Source: Piscinibacter gummiphilus | GTDB taxonomy: Bacteria > Pseudomonadota > Gammaproteobacteria > Burkholderiales > Burkholderiaceae_C | Reading direction: 5' to 3' | Length of the DNA stretch: 64,000 bases | Assembly: GCF_032681285.1 (NCBI RefSeq) | Contig: NZ_CP136337.1 | Location: forward strand, 1 to 64,000 | In this document: positions 25,418-35,316 of the stretch, one piece after another | How the letters are laid out: each line of letters begins with the position of its first letter | Numbering within the stretch: position 1 is the first letter of the stretch | The notes under the pieces: model-generated | Told to the model about the DNA's origin: nothing | What the model saw: only the letters and a program-made list of their open reading frames with translations | Databases searched by the model: none | Position numbers and translations under genes: made by a program

Positions 25418-25800
25418 AAATGCGAAACCGCGTTACTTTTCCGGCTCGGCTTGTAGTGCCTATGCATCGATTGCAGGGATCGATTCTTCGTCTGCCAGGA
25501 CGTCGCCAGGAGGAGGCACTCAGTAGGATCACAAGCCCCGTTTCCTAACTTTTAGGTTGTGGACAGTTAGGACAAATAGAAATCTTAGGGAGAAAAGCCA
25601 GATTGGGGCTCCATGGCAGAGCGGAATGTTCGGCGGACGTATAGCCGACTGCAGCCGCATTTCCCGGGAGGTGCCTGGGTTCGCCGCTGACCGTCAGATG
25701 CCGAGTCGGTTTGCGCCTTGCTCGTGTCTTTGCTGGGTGAGACACGGACGGAAACCTAGGCGCATTTGGCCTGACGATTTGCGGAATAGGATTAGCACCA
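25418..25800. other. Intergenic stretch after dnaB
   Basis: No gene is supported in these 383 bases. A frame running through 25557-25800 joins the small gene downstream but lacks convincing protein-like composition. No strong hairpin with a T-run was seen. Confidence 0.5.
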
Positions 25801-25988
25801 TGCAAGCTGAGACTCCCGACGCGCACCAAGAGGTGGATTTGTTTGATGTGATGGCAGCGCGAATTCGTGCTGGCGAGCCCATCCACATCCAGGTGCCATT
25901 CCCTGAAGTTCTAGGCAGGACGATCCTCGCGCAGATCGAGCGACTGAAGCGTGAGACGGGCAAGCCTGTGCACGTCATCTTCTCCTGA
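25801..25988 (+). CDS. Hypothetical small protein
   Basis: A 62-residue acidic-then-amphipathic protein starting MQAETPDAHQEVDLFDVMAA and ending GKPVHVIFS. The composition (FPEVLGRTILAQIERLKRET) is protein-like. The longer frame upstream looks non-coding. AGGAT lies ahead of the ATG. No family is recognised. Confidence 0.5.
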
Positions 25989-26032
25989 CCACGCAAAGCT
26001 CGATGAGCACGGCACACTATCTGGAGTAAAAG

Positions 26033-26551
26033 ATGCCAAATAAGTTGAGACAGAACGAGACCACAGGAGTGCAGAGCCTTTCAACAGAAGAGCTGTTATC
26101 ACTTGTGGCACTCACTGATTTTCGTAAGTACTCCGAACAAGTTGATCGTATTGCAGATGCCTTCGCAGAACTTTCACGTCGGCATACCCAGGTCTATGCG
26201 CTATCCATGATCGTCCAGTATGTGGAGGCTGGCTTTGTGTGGCAGGCATCAGAAGGTCACCGAAGGAACGCCAAACTGCAGCTTGCAAGCGATATGAAAC
26301 CAGGTGCGATCTTCATGAGCGCGCCTGAAACGGGTGGCCGGGTCATCCGGCACCTTGAAAAGCATCAAGACATCGCGAGCGAGTTCTGGTACTTGGACAC
26401 ACAAACGGAGCGACATTTCGATGTGCGGGACTTTTCGCAGGAGATGCTCGGCGATGTATCTCGCGATGCCGTACTCGCTGGCGATCGACGGGCTCACAAA
26501 GCTGCGATCAAGAACGCAGTCGAAGCGGGCTTTGATATTGGCATGGCATAA
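26033..26551 (+). CDS. Hypothetical protein
   Basis: A 172-residue soluble protein preceded by GGAG at 26022. It has a helical N-terminal half (LSTEELLSLVALTDFRKYSE) and no recognised motif. It is convergent with the large methylase-helicase gene, with a shared hairpin between them. Confidence 0.6.
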   Translation: MPNKLRQNETTGVQSLSTEELLSLVALTDFRKYSEQVDRIADAFAELSRRHTQVYALSMIVQYVEAGFVWQASEGHRRNAKLQLASDMKPGAIFMSAPETGGRVIRHLEKHQDIASEFWYLDTQTERHFDVRDFSQEMLGDVSRDAVLAGDRRAHKAAIKNAVEAGFDIGMA

Positions 26552-26608
26552 GGGTCGAAGGCGCGCTGTGCGTATCCGCCTGGCGTCCCACTTGGATTGG
26601 TGAGGAAC

Positions 26609-26644
26609 CAAAAAAATGCCCCACCGCAATGTGCGATGGGGCAT
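26609..26644 (-). terminator. Terminator of the methylase-helicase gene
   Basis: ATGCCCCA/TGGGGCAT with an inner CGCA/TGCG stem at 26616-26644 is followed, on the minus strand, by a run of seven T. It lies 12 bases after the stop of the minus-strand gene. It may also stop plus-strand transcripts. Confidence 0.88.
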
Positions 26645-26655
26645 CCGACTTGAAG

Positions 26656-29600
26656 TTAAGCAGCGATCTTCTCAGGCACGTCGTCGATGGCATTGCTACC
26701 GACTTCATCCTTTCCAAGATCCAACTCAGCATCGAGCTCGCGTTGTCGAGCTACCAGCGCTGTCAGCTTCTCTTGAAACTCGAACGGACGTCCAAGTTCT
26801 GCCTTCAGGGCCTCTAGCTTCTGACGCATCAGCCTCAACCGTTCAGAGCACTCTTGCCGGTGCGTCTCCATGCCGCTCAAAGTCTTGATCAGAGCGTCGA
26901 ATAGTGCGGGGCCGGTTTGACAAGGAACGCAGTCGTGAGACGTGTCCCCCTTGACGAAGAGGTGAACTTCCTCCTCGACCCGACCAACTGCAACCCAGAG
27001 CTCGAATGCGCCGACGTTGCCAAGAAACTCATCCCGCGACATCCGCGACACTGAAGCTCGAGCAGCGCGCACGGACTGACGAAGGACGTCAGCCACTTGA
27101 TCACGACCAAGGTAGCCGCGACCGTGCACTTTCACCTCGAGGTGCGACGTACTCAACACATCTGAAGCGCGTAGAACATCTGCTTCGAGCGCGGCGAGAA
27201 GCCTCTCGGTGCTGGCGATCCTCATCGGCAAGCTTGTGACTTCCGACTCGTTGCTGTAGCGCTGGTTGCGCCACACGGATAGAAGGGATGCGTACTTGGC
27301 GATCTCTGCGTCAACACCAGCCTTCTCGATCACCTTAGGATTGCCCGAGGCGAGCGCCTTCACTTCAGCATAGGTCAGCGTTGCGAGCTCCACATCTTCG
27401 ACGGTCCGAATTGCCTTGTCTCCGCTCATCACCTGAGTAATGAACTTCGCCTTGGTGGTCACCGTCTGCCAACTGTAGGCGTCGAAACTGCCCTCTGTGA
27501 CGTAGCGAATGATCTCCACTTCTTCGCACTCATTGCCTTGCCGCAAGATTCGGCCCTCGCGCTGTTCGATGTCGCAAGGCCGCCATGGGCAGTCGAGTTC
27601 ATGCAGCGCCACCAAACGGCGTTGTACGTTTGTCCCAACGCCCATCTTCTGCGTCGACCCAAGCAGCACTCGAACCTTACCTTCGCGCACTTGGCGGAAA
27701 AGTCGGGCCTTCTGGCTGTCTGAATCAGCGTCATGGATGAACGCGATTTCACTCGCAGGGATTCCCAATGCCTTGAGCTCGTCACGAAGCGCGTGGTAAA
27801 CGCTGAAGCGACCGGAGCTGGTAGGCGTTGAAAGGTCGCAGAAGACCAGCTGGGCCCTTTTGAGGTCAGTGGTTTCGTTCCAGATGCGACGCACTTCCAG
27901 TGCACACATTGCGACCTTGCCTTCTGGATCCGCAGGAAGCGAGCTGTCAATCAGCCTCATGTCCAGCGCAGCCATCCGACCTTCAGTCGTGATCAAAAGC
28001 ATGTTGTCCTTCGTGGGGTCAACGCGCTTTGTCTTCAGCGTCTCTGCACGCTTCACCAGGGTTCTGACGAAGGCTCTGAGTTCCTCACTTGGCTTGCAGA
28101 CGACGGTCCTCGGCTTGTCGCCTTTCAGTCTAGGTACCGCAAGCTTCAACATCTCGCGTGTGCGGATGTCGGAGACGTCGCAGAAGATCGACATGAGATC
28201 TGGCACGTTAATGAAACGCGCAAACCTAGAGGCCATGCGATAGCCGCTACCGTCTGGCGCGAGTTCCAGTGTGTTCACCGTCTCACCAAACGTCGCCGCC
28301 CATGCGTCGAACTGTTCAAGGCCAAAGGCTCTCAATGTGTTCGGCTGGAGGTAGCGTTGAAAGACGTGTACCTCGGCGAGCGAGTTGCTGATGGGAGTGG
28401 CCGTCGCCATCACAATGCCGCGGTGTTCGCCTCCGTAGAGACTCATCGTGTAGCGGGTCTTCAGATACAAGTCGAAAGCTCGCTGAGAGTTGCTGAGTGG
28501 TAATCCAGCTATGCGAGCCATCTTCGTGTGTCTAAATAAGTTTTTCCCGGCATGGGCTTCATCTATTGCAATGAAGTCAATTCCGAGCGACTCCCAGCTC
28601 AGGAAATCGTCCTTCCTCTCGATGTTCTCTAGCCTTTCGAGCCGAAGCTTCCAGGCCTTCTTCATCCTCTCGAGTTGTTTGACGATCCTGTTCGAGCGGT
28701 AGTCTTCTTTGGAGGCTCGAACTGCCATCTCGATCTCGCTGATGATCTCCTTGATGAACCGTCGTGTGAACTCGGCCGACATAGGGAGCATCTCGAACGT
28801 CGAGTGCGTCATGACGATCGCATCCCAATCACCCGTGGCAACACGCGCGACAAACTCTCGCCGGCGATCACCTGCTAGGTCTTCCTTCGTGGCCATCAGC
28901 ACCGAGGCTGACGGATACAGCCTCACCAACTCTGCGGTGTACTGCTCGAGCGTGCTGTTCTGGACGATGTGTGTTGGCTTGTTGGCCAACCCAAGCCGTC
29001 GGAGCTCCATTCCCGCGCAGGCGAGGATGGCGGTCTTTCCTGCCCCTACAGCGTGGAACAGACCGGTGTTGCCGGACTGCACGATCCGCCAGATGGCGTT
29101 TCGCTGGCTCTGGTGAAGGGTGAAGCAGTTCGAGAAGCCAGGAAGCGTCAGGTGTGAGCCGTCGAACTCCCTTTGGCGCAGACAGTTGAACAGGTCGTTG
29201 TAGATCCTGCACAGCCGATCGCGTCGAGGAGGATCCTCAAAACCCCATGCTGCAAACCGGTCTCGAATCAAAGCGAGCTTTTCTCGAGCCGCAAGGGTTT
29301 CTTCCTTGTTGACCACATACGCGCCATCCTTGAGTGGATGCGGGTCGCGCACTGTTGGTGTCTGCACATTGAGTGCATTCATAACCAGGTCCATGGCGTG
29401 CATCCTTGCGGTCCCGTATTCCTGGGTGCAAACGACGTTCTGCCGGACTGTCCAGTCGTTGAATGTCACTGACCAGGTGCCGGCAACAGCCATGTAGCGC
29501 ACTGAGACGTTCTCGACCTTCAATACTTCCCTCGCGAACGCTTCAATGACATCGGCCGGAACCCACACTGCACCGAGGCGTAGCGAGATGTCTCCTGGCG

Positions 29601-31644
29601 GCAGGTCTTCTGGGATCACCTTCTCAAGAGCGCTGACGTTGGCCTGGTAGGCATCGCCCGCGCTCAAGGCTGCGTTCAGCTTGCGCTTCACATCGCCCGA
29701 CAGGTATTGATCCGCTGGTTCCCACTTGCCGCTTTCAGGGTTGCAGAAAATCATCCCTCGCCCATGAAGGTCCGAGATGACCTCTTCTGGTTTGGCCAGT
29801 AGGAGACGTCCCATGTAGTCGGCGTCAACCCGCCCCTTCCATTGCATGGAGAGAGCGAGAGCCTCGTCTGGGTTACCAGCGGTTGTAGCCTCCCTCACGG
29901 GAGAGACGGTTCTCTGACGGAAGATCGCTGCCTTGGTGGCGGTGTCCTCCTCTTCGTCATAGTGCTCAAGTGACAAGAGCAGCGGATAGTCCGGGTCGCG
30001 TCGGAAAGCGAGGGCGTTGGCCCGTGAGGACAAACAACCATGCTTTTGCACGAACCGGTCGTAGCTATGGTTGAAGCTACGTCGCTGACTCTCAAGCTCT
30101 GCGTCAGCCGCTTCGCCGAGTTGTGCATTCAAGAGCGCTCTTGCTCGATCGCGGATGTCCACCATCCCGGCGACGCGCTGCCGAGCTGTAGCGTTCAGTT
30201 GTTCATGCAGATCCTGAACATGCTCGCCCTCAACCCTGCCAATCCGGCCGTCATGAATGACGAACGAACCAGGCCGGGACCCGGGTGGCGCTGCAGCAAG
30301 GTTCCTTGCTGGCCGCTGTTCGGCTGATGCCGAAGTGCGGGGCGTGTAGGCCCCCTCCGGGAAGAGGGGCAGGGCACCGTCGAGCGCCGTCTTGAGGTCG
30401 CCGTCCAACACGGCCGTCGGGACCGCTTCATAGCCGTTGGCGACCTTGTCGATCTTGCCGAGAACGCGTTCCGGAGATCTGACGAATGAGCTGTTGATGC
30501 GGAGATACTGGTCGTAGCAACCAGCTTTCAGCATCGCCTTCGGCACGTAGCCGAGGTCCAGCCAGTCGGCCGCGGGCGCTGACTTGCCTGATACCCGCTT
30601 TTGGAGCACCACCAAGTCGGCTTGCACACTGGTCGAGGCAAGCCTCTCGAATGTGCCCGACGGCAGCCGTATGGCCCCGACAAGATCGGCTTCGGACGCC
30701 ACGTGGGCTCGTATGGAGTCGTCACCGCCATCCATGAAGTAGGTTGACGTGATCACGCAGACCAAGCCGCCTGGGCGAACCACATCCAGTGCGCGGCCTA
30801 TGAACCAGTTGTGGATGCTGGCTCGGCTGTAAGGTCGATTCCGATGGTCCAGAACGCCGTATTGGCCGAATGGTACGTTCGTCAGGACGAGGTCCCACGA
30901 GGCATCAGCGAGCTTTGCGTTCTCGAATCCGCTGATGCGGACGTCGACTTGCGCGCCGTAGAGCAATCGCAGGATGCGACCAGACAGACGATCGATCTCG
31001 ATGGCCGTGACGCGGCTCCGCTCTGCAATTTCGGCTGGCATGCAGCCAATGAAGTGACCGATGCCGGCACTCGGCTCCAGGATGGATCCTCCAGTGAAGC
31101 CGAGGCGTTGCAGGATGGACCATACCCAGTGGATGACCACAGGGTCGGTGTAGTGGCTGTTGTTGACGGAGGACCGAGCGGACTCGAAATCCTCAGCATC
31201 TAGCAGCTGCCGAAGGAGAACGGCACGTCGAGCCCAAGCAGGTTCACGCGCGTCCTCGTTGAAGCTGGCCGGGATGCCGCCCCAGCCGGTGTAGCGCAGC
31301 AACCTCCTGCGTTCTTCTTCCGTTGGCCCACGGCAGGAAGCTTCGATTGACATGAGGGTCTCAATCGCTTCCACGTTCGCGTCGAACTTGACGACGGTCG
31401 AGTCGAGGCCCATCAGGGTGGTGTCGCTCCACGATGGCCAAGCGTTGCGAAGTAGGGCTGGTGCTGGCGCGGCAAAAGCGGGACGCCAGGCCTTCCGGAT
31501 CGCTGCGTGTGCCTCTGCCAGCGGGACTGGCGGAGCGGCAGGAGCTTCCGGAATCTGCACCGCGAACAGGTCTGGTGCCGGAGGCTCGTCGATGAACTCG
31601 AAGCCTGGTAGCCATAGGGATGTGTCCCCGGGCTTTGCTTTCAT
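26656..31644 (-). CDS. Giant N6-adenine methylase-helicase fusion
   Basis: A 1662-residue protein of the plasmid N12-class methylase/helicase family. The N-terminal methylase has the SAM loop SILEPSAGIGHFIG near residue 190 and a motif IV variant DLVLTNVPFGQYG near 260 (NVPF rather than NPPY, as in this family). A SNF2-like helicase follows, with HAVGAGKTAILA near 866, IAIDEAHAGKN near 1030 and motif VI EQREGRILRQGN near 1366. The C-terminal 250 residues are helical. Related phage P1 DarB is carried in the virion and protects DNA from restriction, so protection or marking of plasmid DNA is plausible. I chose ATG 31644 because GGAG precedes it by six bases. A structured leader with the shared box lies upstream. 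Confidence 0.93.
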   Translation of the reverse strand: MKAKPGDTSLWLPGFEFIDEPPAPDLFAVQIPEAPAAPPVPLAEAHAAIRKAWRPAFAAPAPALLRNAWPSWSDTTLMGLDSTVVKFDANVEAIETLMSIEASCRGPTEEERRRLLRYTGWGGIPASFNEDAREPAWARRAVLLRQLLDAEDFESARSSVNNSHYTDPVVIHWVWSILQRLGFTGGSILEPSAGIGHFIGCMPAEIAERSRVTAIEIDRLSGRILRLLYGAQVDVRISGFENAKLADASWDLVLTNVPFGQYGVLDHRNRPYSRASIHNWFIGRALDVVRPGGLVCVITSTYFMDGGDDSIRAHVASEADLVGAIRLPSGTFERLASTSVQADLVVLQKRVSGKSAPAADWLDLGYVPKAMLKAGCYDQYLRINSSFVRSPERVLGKIDKVANGYEAVPTAVLDGDLKTALDGALPLFPEGAYTPRTSASAEQRPARNLAAAPPGSRPGSFVIHDGRIGRVEGEHVQDLHEQLNATARQRVAGMVDIRDRARALLNAQLGEAADAELESQRRSFNHSYDRFVQKHGCLSSRANALAFRRDPDYPLLLSLEHYDEEEDTATKAAIFRQRTVSPVREATTAGNPDEALALSMQWKGRVDADYMGRLLLAKPEEVISDLHGRGMIFCNPESGKWEPADQYLSGDVKRKLNAALSAGDAYQANVSALEKVIPEDLPPGDISLRLGAVWVPADVIEAFAREVLKVENVSVRYMAVAGTWSVTFNDWTVRQNVVCTQEYGTARMHAMDLVMNALNVQTPTVRDPHPLKDGAYVVNKEETLAAREKLALIRDRFAAWGFEDPPRRDRLCRIYNDLFNCLRQREFDGSHLTLPGFSNCFTLHQSQRNAIWRIVQSGNTGLFHAVGAGKTAILACAGMELRRLGLANKPTHIVQNSTLEQYTAELVRLYPSASVLMATKEDLAGDRRREFVARVATGDWDAIVMTHSTFEMLPMSAEFTRRFIKEIISEIEMAVRASKEDYRSNRIVKQLERMKKAWKLRLERLENIERKDDFLSWESLGIDFIAIDEAHAGKNLFRHTKMARIAGLPLSNSQRAFDLYLKTRYTMSLYGGEHRGIVMATATPISNSLAEVHVFQRYLQPNTLRAFGLEQFDAWAATFGETVNTLELAPDGSGYRMASRFARFINVPDLMSIFCDVSDIRTREMLKLAVPRLKGDKPRTVVCKPSEELRAFVRTLVKRAETLKTKRVDPTKDNMLLITTEGRMAALDMRLIDSSLPADPEGKVAMCALEVRRIWNETTDLKRAQLVFCDLSTPTSSGRFSVYHALRDELKALGIPASEIAFIHDADSDSQKARLFRQVREGKVRVLLGSTQKMGVGTNVQRRLVALHELDCPWRPCDIEQREGRILRQGNECEEVEIIRYVTEGSFDAYSWQTVTTKAKFITQVMSGDKAIRTVEDVELATLTYAEVKALASGNPKVIEKAGVDAEIAKYASLLSVWRNQRYSNESEVTSLPMRIASTERLLAALEADVLRASDVLSTSHLEVKVHGRGYLGRDQVADVLRQSVRAARASVSRMSRDEFLGNVGAFELWVAVGRVEEEVHLFVKGDTSHDCVPCQTGPALFDALIKTLSGMETHRQECSERLRLMRQKLEALKAELGRPFEFQEKLTALVARQRELDAELDLGKDEVGSNAIDDVPEKIAA

Positions 31645-31871
31645 GTGTTTCTCCAGAAATGGAGAGCGCACGTTTCCCCGAGGGGGAGCGCGAGCTCCCC
31701 GGTTGGGGATAAGGACCTGGCCGGCGAGCGGCTGTGTCCAGGAATGGCGATGCGAGGCCCATCGACCTGTTGGTCGAGAGCGCATGCATTGGTAGGGATG
31801 AGACCGCCAGAGTGGCGGCCGGTCGGCTAAGAAGCAGCCGAGATAGAAGGGCGGGTCACGACCGCTAACGC
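31645..31871 (-). promoter_or_regulatory. Structured leader with shared box (methylase-helicase)
   Basis: On the minus strand a 21-base box beginning GCGTTAGCGGTCGTGACC lies at 31871-31851 and recurs before two other operons. It is preceded by a CCGTCCA/TGGACGG hairpin. Closer to the gene, GGGGAGC-TCGC-GCTCCCC (31683-31700) is a perfect hairpin, and CTCCA-TTTC-TGGAG (31651-31664) places the ribosome site in a stem. Context and form fit the published radC RNA motif, a presumed cis-regulatory RNA upstream of restriction-evasion genes; I cannot confirm by covariance model. Confidence 0.75.
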
Positions 31872-32174
31872 CAGCAGGGCCGGTCCGTCCAACTGGACGG
31901 GGTGGCATAGGCCACGAGGAACGTCACCAGTATCGAACACCTCGAGCCGTCTTGTGAAGAGGCCAGTTTTGATGTCGCACGCTCACTTTTCCTGTTTGCG
32001 CCACCAATTCTGAGCACGGGAACAACTTTCCTGTTGTCCTCAACCTTTCGGTTGATTGCTCTCTGCGTCGCTCGAAAAGCCCCGGATTTCTGATGGCCCC
32101 CGACTGAACGGCTCGGAACACTTTGCCTTCGCACCGCTTTGCGACAGATAGCGGCACGCGAGGGAAAAGAACCC

Positions 32175-33086
32175 ATGAAGCCGCACACCGTCGAAAACGC
32201 AAGGCAGATGCTGGTGATGTTGACCAGCGGGCATTCGCTCGAGTTGGCGGGGAGAGCATTTGGCATCAGCAGGTCGACTGCAGACCGCGAGGTGAAGCGC
32301 CTGGTCGAGCTCCTGATCGCAAGCAACGAGATTGACGACTTCGTCGGTGACGAGCGGATCTCCGTTGAACGGATCAGGCAAGCCGGGCCCGAGTTGCTTG
32401 AGGCGGCACGCCGATACGACGGCTCGAAGGCGGGGAAGAAGAGTGCGCCCCTTTCTGCATCCTGGCTGGAAGGTGGGATTTCAAGGATCCGCTCACGAAG
32501 CGACAACGCGAATCGTGACGTAGCGCTTGTCTGCGTGCTGCTTGCTACCGGTGCGAAGCCGATCGAAATCGCAAAGCTCGAGGTCAGGGACTACCTGGAT
32601 GCGCCTGGCGACGTTCGACAGCATTCAGAGATGCGCGCCGAAGTTGCCGCGAACGGTCTCGAAAGGCCCCTTCACTTCACCTCGCGCATGGCGATCGACG
32701 CGATCGATGCTTACCTGACAGAGCGTGTGCGACGCGGAATTGGTGCAGGCAGAACACAGCGGTTCAGAGGCCTCGACCCTCTGAGCAAGCTCTTTCTCAC
32801 TGAGCTCGGTGAGCCGTTCGCCGTGACGCAGAGGGGGCACTGGGATCAGCGCGAGACATGCAGGCTGATCTTGGGCACCTATCAAACGATCTTCCGAAGG
32901 GCAGGGTGGTTCGGCTTCAGCGCGCAGCGAGCGCGACAGCACGTTGCCACAGAGCTCTACCGACGAGGCGCGGACGTGGGCCAGGTTGGTGAGCTGCTGG
33001 GACTGAAAAGCGAGCGTGCCGTCAGGCGGCTCATCGAGCAGCGCGGAAGTGAGTCTCTGGAAGTCCTGACGAAGGACATCGTTTGA
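32175..33086 (+). CDS. Tyrosine-recombinase-like protein lacking catalytic residues
   Basis: A 303-residue protein. An N-terminal helix-turn-helix (LTSGHSLELAGRAFGISRST) is followed by a region with the layout of a tyrosine recombinase catalytic domain. The Arg box reads GAKPIEIAKLEV (Lys where Arg is expected). The HxxR box reads FSAQRARQHVATELY (Ser for His). The GH box reads LLGLKSERAVRR, and no Tyr follows. It should therefore bind DNA without cutting it. The ATG at 32175 is preferred over an earlier one at 32139. Its end overlaps a weak upstream start of the DUF1173 gene. Confidence 0.65.
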   Translation: MKPHTVENARQMLVMLTSGHSLELAGRAFGISRSTADREVKRLVELLIASNEIDDFVGDERISVERIRQAGPELLEAARRYDGSKAGKKSAPLSASWLEGGISRIRSRSDNANRDVALVCVLLATGAKPIEIAKLEVRDYLDAPGDVRQHSEMRAEVAANGLERPLHFTSRMAIDAIDAYLTERVRRGIGAGRTQRFRGLDPLSKLFLTELGEPFAVTQRGHWDQRETCRLILGTYQTIFRRAGWFGFSAQRARQHVATELYRRGADVGQVGELLGLKSERAVRRLIEQRGSESLEVLTKDIV

Positions 33087-33106
33087 CCAGCAACTGGGGG
33101 CATGAC

Positions 33107-34462
33107 ATGGAAATCCAGTATTTCATTCGCGGCAGGACCTTCGATGTCGGAAGTCCCGGGCTCCAGGATGCGTTGGCGCAGATCTACCAAACGTCGGAGA
33201 GGCCGCGATGCATGTGTGTGAGCGGCGGCGTGGAGATGTACATCGCCAAGCACGGCGAGTTTGTCGTGAAGCGGATGCCGGACACGGGTCATCTTCACCA
33301 TCCGACCTGCAGCTCGTTCGAGCCCGAACTGAGCACGTCGGGCCGCGGTGAGCTGATGGGCGACGCCATCATTTCCCACTCGCCCGACCAGATTGAGATC
33401 CGTACCGACTTCCCATTCTCGCGAGTGCCCGGCAAAGCATTGCCTCGGGGTGAGCCAGTGGTTGACCCTGCGGAGGTGCACGCGCCAAGGAAGCGGATGA
33501 GCCTGCGAGGGCTGCTGCACTTTCTCTACGAGACGGCTGGCTTCAACCGCTGGTACCCGGCGATGTTCGACCGTCGAAGCCAGTTCGTGATTCACAAGTA
33601 CCTGACCGAGGCGGCCAGGGGCATCCAAGTGAAAGGTGGGTCGCTGGAGGAGCGCCTGTACGTTCCAGAGCCGTTCAAGTCGGAGAGGAAGGACGAGATT
33701 GGTGAGCGTCGCCGGCGGAAGCTTTCGATCTTGATGTCTCCCGAGGACGCGGTGCAGTTCAAGATGGCCATCGTGATCGGTGAGTTCGTCGGGTCTGAAG
33801 CGACACCGTTTGGGCGAAAGATCAAGGTCAAGCACATGCCCGATGTACCGCTGTACATCGAGTCCAAAGCATGGGAGCGGGTCGAAAAGGCATACGGACC
33901 GACCCTGCAGGCTAGAGACGCAGACGTAGACCGAAAGCCGAAGGCGTTGATGGCGGCTTTGATCTATGCAAAGCGCGAGCACCTGTACCAGGTCGACACG
34001 CTGAGCTTGATGATGGTCTCAGACCAGTGGATCCCGCTGGATGGCATCTACGAGTTGCCGCTGATTGAGCGCCTGCAGGCAGAGGGGCGGACCTTCCTCA
34101 AGCCGCTCAAGTACGACTCCAAGCATGGTGCCGCATTTCCGAACGTCCTTCTTTTGGACTGCGGTGCGTCGCCAGTGCCACTGCACGTGGTGAGCGCGTT
34201 CGCCGAGCCGAAAGAGCGCTCGGCCAAGGAGAAGGCGCTGCAAGCAGCCGGAGTCTCTGTGTGGGCCTGGCACACGGACAAGGCGATGCAAGAACTTCCC
34301 CCCCAAGCGCTCACGCGGGTGCACCAGGCCCCACGAAACCACACGCGGCCGCGGCCAGCGGCCCCCCAGGAGCGGCCGGAGGTCAGTGGTGACACCCCAG
34401 ACAACCTGACACCGGCAGCGCCTGTCGACACCGCACACGCCCCACAGGGGCAGTTGCTTTAG
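33107..34462 (+). CDS. DUF1173 family protein
   Basis: A 451-residue protein of the DUF1173 family of conjugative plasmids and integrative elements, function unknown. The early Cys pair (ERPRCMCVSGGVEMYIA) and the phrase KRMPDTGHLHHPTCSSFEP are its hallmark and could bind zinc. The C-terminal 50 residues are proline-rich and look disordered. GGGGG seven bases before ATG 33107 makes this the better start than a TTG at 33083. It lies 20 bases after the recombinase-like gene in one operon. Confidence 0.82.
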   Translation: MEIQYFIRGRTFDVGSPGLQDALAQIYQTSERPRCMCVSGGVEMYIAKHGEFVVKRMPDTGHLHHPTCSSFEPELSTSGRGELMGDAIISHSPDQIEIRTDFPFSRVPGKALPRGEPVVDPAEVHAPRKRMSLRGLLHFLYETAGFNRWYPAMFDRRSQFVIHKYLTEAARGIQVKGGSLEERLYVPEPFKSERKDEIGERRRRKLSILMSPEDAVQFKMAIVIGEFVGSEATPFGRKIKVKHMPDVPLYIESKAWERVEKAYGPTLQARDADVDRKPKALMAALIYAKREHLYQVDTLSLMMVSDQWIPLDGIYELPLIERLQAEGRTFLKPLKYDSKHGAAFPNVLLLDCGASPVPLHVVSAFAEPKERSAKEKALQAAGVSVWAWHTDKAMQELPPQALTRVHQAPRNHTRPRPAAPQERPEVSGDTPDNLTPAAPVDTAHAPQGQLL

Positions 34463-34491
34463 CCAATGAGTCATTCCAACAGGAGGGAATA

Positions 34492-35286
34492 GTGCAAGAA
34501 ACGTCCATGGTCGAAGAGGAAGCAGCCCAAGAAGGAGCGAGGCATCCGTACTGCATGAACTCGGGGGAGCATGCGCGGCGCAGCTCGACTCGCGCGAGCG
34601 CCGAACTGTTTCATCGGCGGGCAGCAGAGCAGGTGATGCGGGTTGGTGCCGGCGAGAGTCTCAGCGAAGCGTTTGTGCGTGGGATGCCCGATAAGGTGAC
34701 CGAGCCGCTGGGGGCAATCATGCCGCTGCTGCTCTGCGGAGAGGAGTCGGCAGTGATGGTCTTTAGCAACCTTGACGCCGAAATTGCTGGCCTCCACCCG
34801 GACTTTGCCTCTGGCGCCAACAACGTCATGGCTCGGGTCGCCTGCGAAGAACACTTCCATGAGTATCTGTTGAGTCATCTCGTGGAAGGCCTGCGATCGG
34901 AGCAGCTGCCGAACGCGCGAAAGAATCAGCGAGCGACCAAGCTCTTCTTCATGAGGCTGCGCGCTGAGACCGCGAGCGCACACCTTGCAAGGCTGTCGGC
35001 GCTCGATTCGTTCGTCACACGCACGTTGGCTGCTTTGCAATGCAAGACGTCTGCATTGCGTGCCAGCGCAACGGTCATGCACCTCTACAACAAGATCAGG
35101 TACGACGAGGGCAACCACGTGCGCATCACGAGGGACCACTTGGTTCGCCATGACGTGAGCGAGGAGTTCATGTTGGCGCAGCGTGAGCACGTCGCTACCG
35201 CCTACACGGGTCTCCTCGAGCCGTACTTTGATGACTTCGAAGCGCTGGGCGTGGACTCAGACCGCCTCCGCAAATCCATTCACTGA
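34492..35286 (+). CDS. Ferritin-like diiron protein (putative oxygenase)
   Basis: A 264-residue helical protein with metal-ligand motifs of the ferritin-like fold: an early Glu in LLLCGEESAVMVF near residue 83, E-x-x-H in ACEEHFHEYLL near 120, and a second E-x-x-H in RYDEGNHVRITRDHL near 205. This spacing resembles AurF-type N-oxygenases and related diiron oxidases. It starts with GTG behind a strong AGGAGG. It is followed 30 bases on by an alpha/beta hydrolase. Metabolic genes are otherwise absent from this backbone, so the pair stands out. Substrate unknown. Confidence 0.6.
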   Translation: MQETSMVEEEAAQEGARHPYCMNSGEHARRSSTRASAELFHRRAAEQVMRVGAGESLSEAFVRGMPDKVTEPLGAIMPLLLCGEESAVMVFSNLDAEIAGLHPDFASGANNVMARVACEEHFHEYLLSHLVEGLRSEQLPNARKNQRATKLFFMRLRAETASAHLARLSALDSFVTRTLAALQCKTSALRASATVMHLYNKIRYDEGNHVRITRDHLVRHDVSEEFMLAQREHVATAYTGLLEPYFDDFEALGVDSDRLRKSIH

Positions 35287-35316
35287 CTTTGTGGCGAAAC
35301 GCCAAACAAGACAACC

